A DNA stretch of 8,117 bases from NCBI GenBank assembly GCA_015068175.1, contig SVLA01000090.1:1-8117 (forward strand), read 5' to 3'. Of this stretch, positions 6,869-8,117 are shown one piece after another. A program made the translations under genes and the position numbers. Each line of letters begins with the position of its first letter. Position 1 is the stretch's first letter. The DNA is from Oscillospiraceae bacterium. GTDB taxonomy: Bacteria; Bacillota_A; Clostridia; Oscillospirales; Oscillospiraceae. The notes beneath the pieces were generated by a model. That model searched no databases. It saw only the letters and a list, made by a program, of their open reading frames with translations, and was not told where the DNA came from.

Positions 6869-8117
6869 ATGGTTGATATTCAAGTCAAAAACTTAACTAA
6901 ATTCTTTGTCATCGGTGAGAACTTGCTGGAAGGTCTCAGTTTTGAGGTCCAGGAAGGGGAGCGGGTGGCCATTTTGGGTCGGAACGGCTGCGGAAAGACC
7001 ACCTTGTTCAAGATACTCACCGGGGAGATGGACTACGACGACGGGGAAGTGTTTGTCAATCCTCATAAGAAGCTGGGTCTCATCTCCCAGATCCCTCATT
7101 TCCCGGCGGGATATACGGTGGAGGATGTTCTGAGGTCGGCCTATACCCAGATCCTGGCGGCCAAAAAGAAGATGGAATCCATGGAAAAGGAAATGGAAAA
7201 GGGAGCCACCGATGAACTCCTGCGGGAGTACGATGCCCTGGTCAACCGCTTCCAGAGCGGCGGCGGTTATGAAATGGACGTGGAAGTGGACAAGATCTGC
7301 AACGGCCTGGGCATTACCCCGGACCAGCGGGGGCAGGCCTTTGACAGCCTTTCCGGCGGCGAAAAGACCCGGGTGAATCTTGCCCGGTTGCTGCTGGAAA
7401 AGACGGATATCCTGCTGCTGGATGAGCCGACGAACCATTTGGATCTGCGGAGCGTGGAATGGCTGGAAGGCTACATCCGCACCTTTAAGGGGACGGTGCT
7501 GGCCATTTCCCATGACCGGTATTTTATCGATCAGATCGCTCAGCGGGTCATTGAGATCGTGGACGGCCACGCGGAGTTCTATTCCGGCAATTATTCCTTC
7601 TACATGGACGAAAAGCAGGCCCGGTTTGATCTGCAGATGAAGCAGTATGAGCAGGAGCAGGCGAAACTGAAGCAATTGGGTTATACTGTGGAGCGAATGA
7701 AAGGCTGGGGCATCAACAACCGGACCTTGTACCGCCGCGCCATGTCCATTCAGCATCGCATGGAGCGGATCCGCAAGACCGAGAAACCCAAGACGGAGAA
7801 GACCATGAAGGCCAGTTTCGGAGAAAAGGATTTCTCCGGCGACGTGGTATTCAAAATGAAGAATGTCGGTAAGGCATTCGGTGACCGGCGCCTTTTTAGC
7901 GGCGTGGAGCTGAATGTGGAAGGCGGCGAACGGATCGCGCTGCTGGGCGACAACGGAACGGGGAAATCCACCTTTATCAAATGTCTTTTGGGTGAAGAGG
8001 ATTTTGAGGGCAAGATCCAATTCGGACCTACGGTGAAATGGGGATATTTGCCCCAGATCATTCACTTTACCCACCCGGAGCGGACACTTTATGACACCAT
8101 GCTCTACGAGAAGAATT
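6869..8117 (+). CDS. ABC-F family ATP-binding protein (3' end beyond window)
   Basis: ABC-F proteins are soluble twin-ATPase proteins that bind the ribosomal E site and act in translation or antibiotic resistance, not in transport. The first 416 codons are present. ABC1 holds Walker A GRNGCGKT (37-44), the signature LSGGEKTR (161-168), Walker B LLLDEPTNHLD (182-192) and the switch histidine H215 in ISHDRYF. The TNHLD extension is typical of ABC-F. The inter-domain linker (about 235-325) is charged and helical, includes GYTVERMKGWG from 271, and would form the P-site tRNA interaction motif. ABC2 begins near 330 with Walker A GDNGTGKS (360-367). No membrane segments are seen. ATG 6869 has GGAG (6858-6861) 7 nt upstream. 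The gene follows the palindrome by 20 nt, and no separate promoter is visible. The subfamily (for example YdiF-like, Uup-like or a resistance factor) cannot be assigned from this sequence alone. Confidence 0.93.
   Translation, partial: MVDIQVKNLTKFFVIGENLLEGLSFEVQEGERVAILGRNGCGKTTLFKILTGEMDYDDGEVFVNPHKKLGLISQIPHFPAGYTVEDVLRSAYTQILAAKKKMESMEKEMEKGATDELLREYDALVNRFQSGGGYEMDVEVDKICNGLGITPDQRGQAFDSLSGGEKTRVNLARLLLEKTDILLLDEPTNHLDLRSVEWLEGYIRTFKGTVLAISHDRYFIDQIAQRVIEIVDGHAEFYSGNYSFYMDEKQARFDLQMKQYEQEQAKLKQLGYTVERMKGWGINNRTLYRRAMSIQHRMERIRKTEKPKTEKTMKASFGEKDFSGDVVFKMKNVGKAFGDRRLFSGVELNVEGGERIALLGDNGTGKSTFIKCLLGEEDFEGKIQFGPTVKWGYLPQIIHFTHPERTLYDTMLYEKN

Noticed and set aside
6893..8074. A 393-codon open frame on the - strand opposite the ABC-F gene
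   Set aside because: It is antisense to intact Walker A, signature and Walker B motifs on the + strand. It has the same H/Q/L-rich shadow composition and no recognisable domain.

Overview
The window looks like chromosomal housekeeping DNA from a moderately GC-rich member of the Clostridia (Bacillota), possibly an Oscillospirales-type gut anaerobe. The evidence is a T-box leader in front of alaS, strong AGGAGG-type ribosome binding sites, an RNase M5 gene, and an AlaRS with a Cys-rich insertion of a kind I associate with clostridia. The genus cannot be read from the sequence. All real genes lie on the + strand.

Region 1 (1-2977) is the alanyl-tRNA synthetase unit. A promoter with a perfect -35 and an extended -10 (17-44) drives a leader of about 220 nt. 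The leader is a textbook T-box riboswitch. It has Stem I with an Ala GCC specifier (139-141), the T-box sequence (219-232), an antiterminator with the 7-nt UGGUACC bulge, and a competing intrinsic terminator (237-272). alaS (297-2936, 879 aa) follows, then a hairpin terminator (2943-2974). Uncharged tRNA-Ala should allow read-through into alaS.

Region 2 (2993-6822) is a tightly packed three-gene cluster. It contains comEC (DNA-uptake channel, 737 aa), holA (DNA polymerase III delta subunit, 347 aa) and an RNase M5 gene, rnmV (191 aa). The comEC stop codon lies inside the Shine-Dalgarno sequence of holA. holA and rnmV overlap by 8 bp, with rnmV starting on GTG. These junctions imply co-transcription and probably translational coupling. 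A 32-bp near-perfect palindrome (6817-6848) ends the cluster and supplies the rnmV stop codon.

Region 3 (6869-8117) is the first 416 codons of an ABC-F family ATPase, a soluble ribosome-associated protein, cut off by the window end.

The genes serve translation (alaS, the ABC-F protein), 5S rRNA maturation (rnmV), replication (holA) and DNA uptake (comEC). I found no CRISPR array, transposase, prophage, tRNA, rRNA or toxin-antitoxin gene, and nothing that supports an undescribed system. The most informative points are the complete T-box architecture, the palindrome at the rnmV stop codon, and the overlapping gene junctions.
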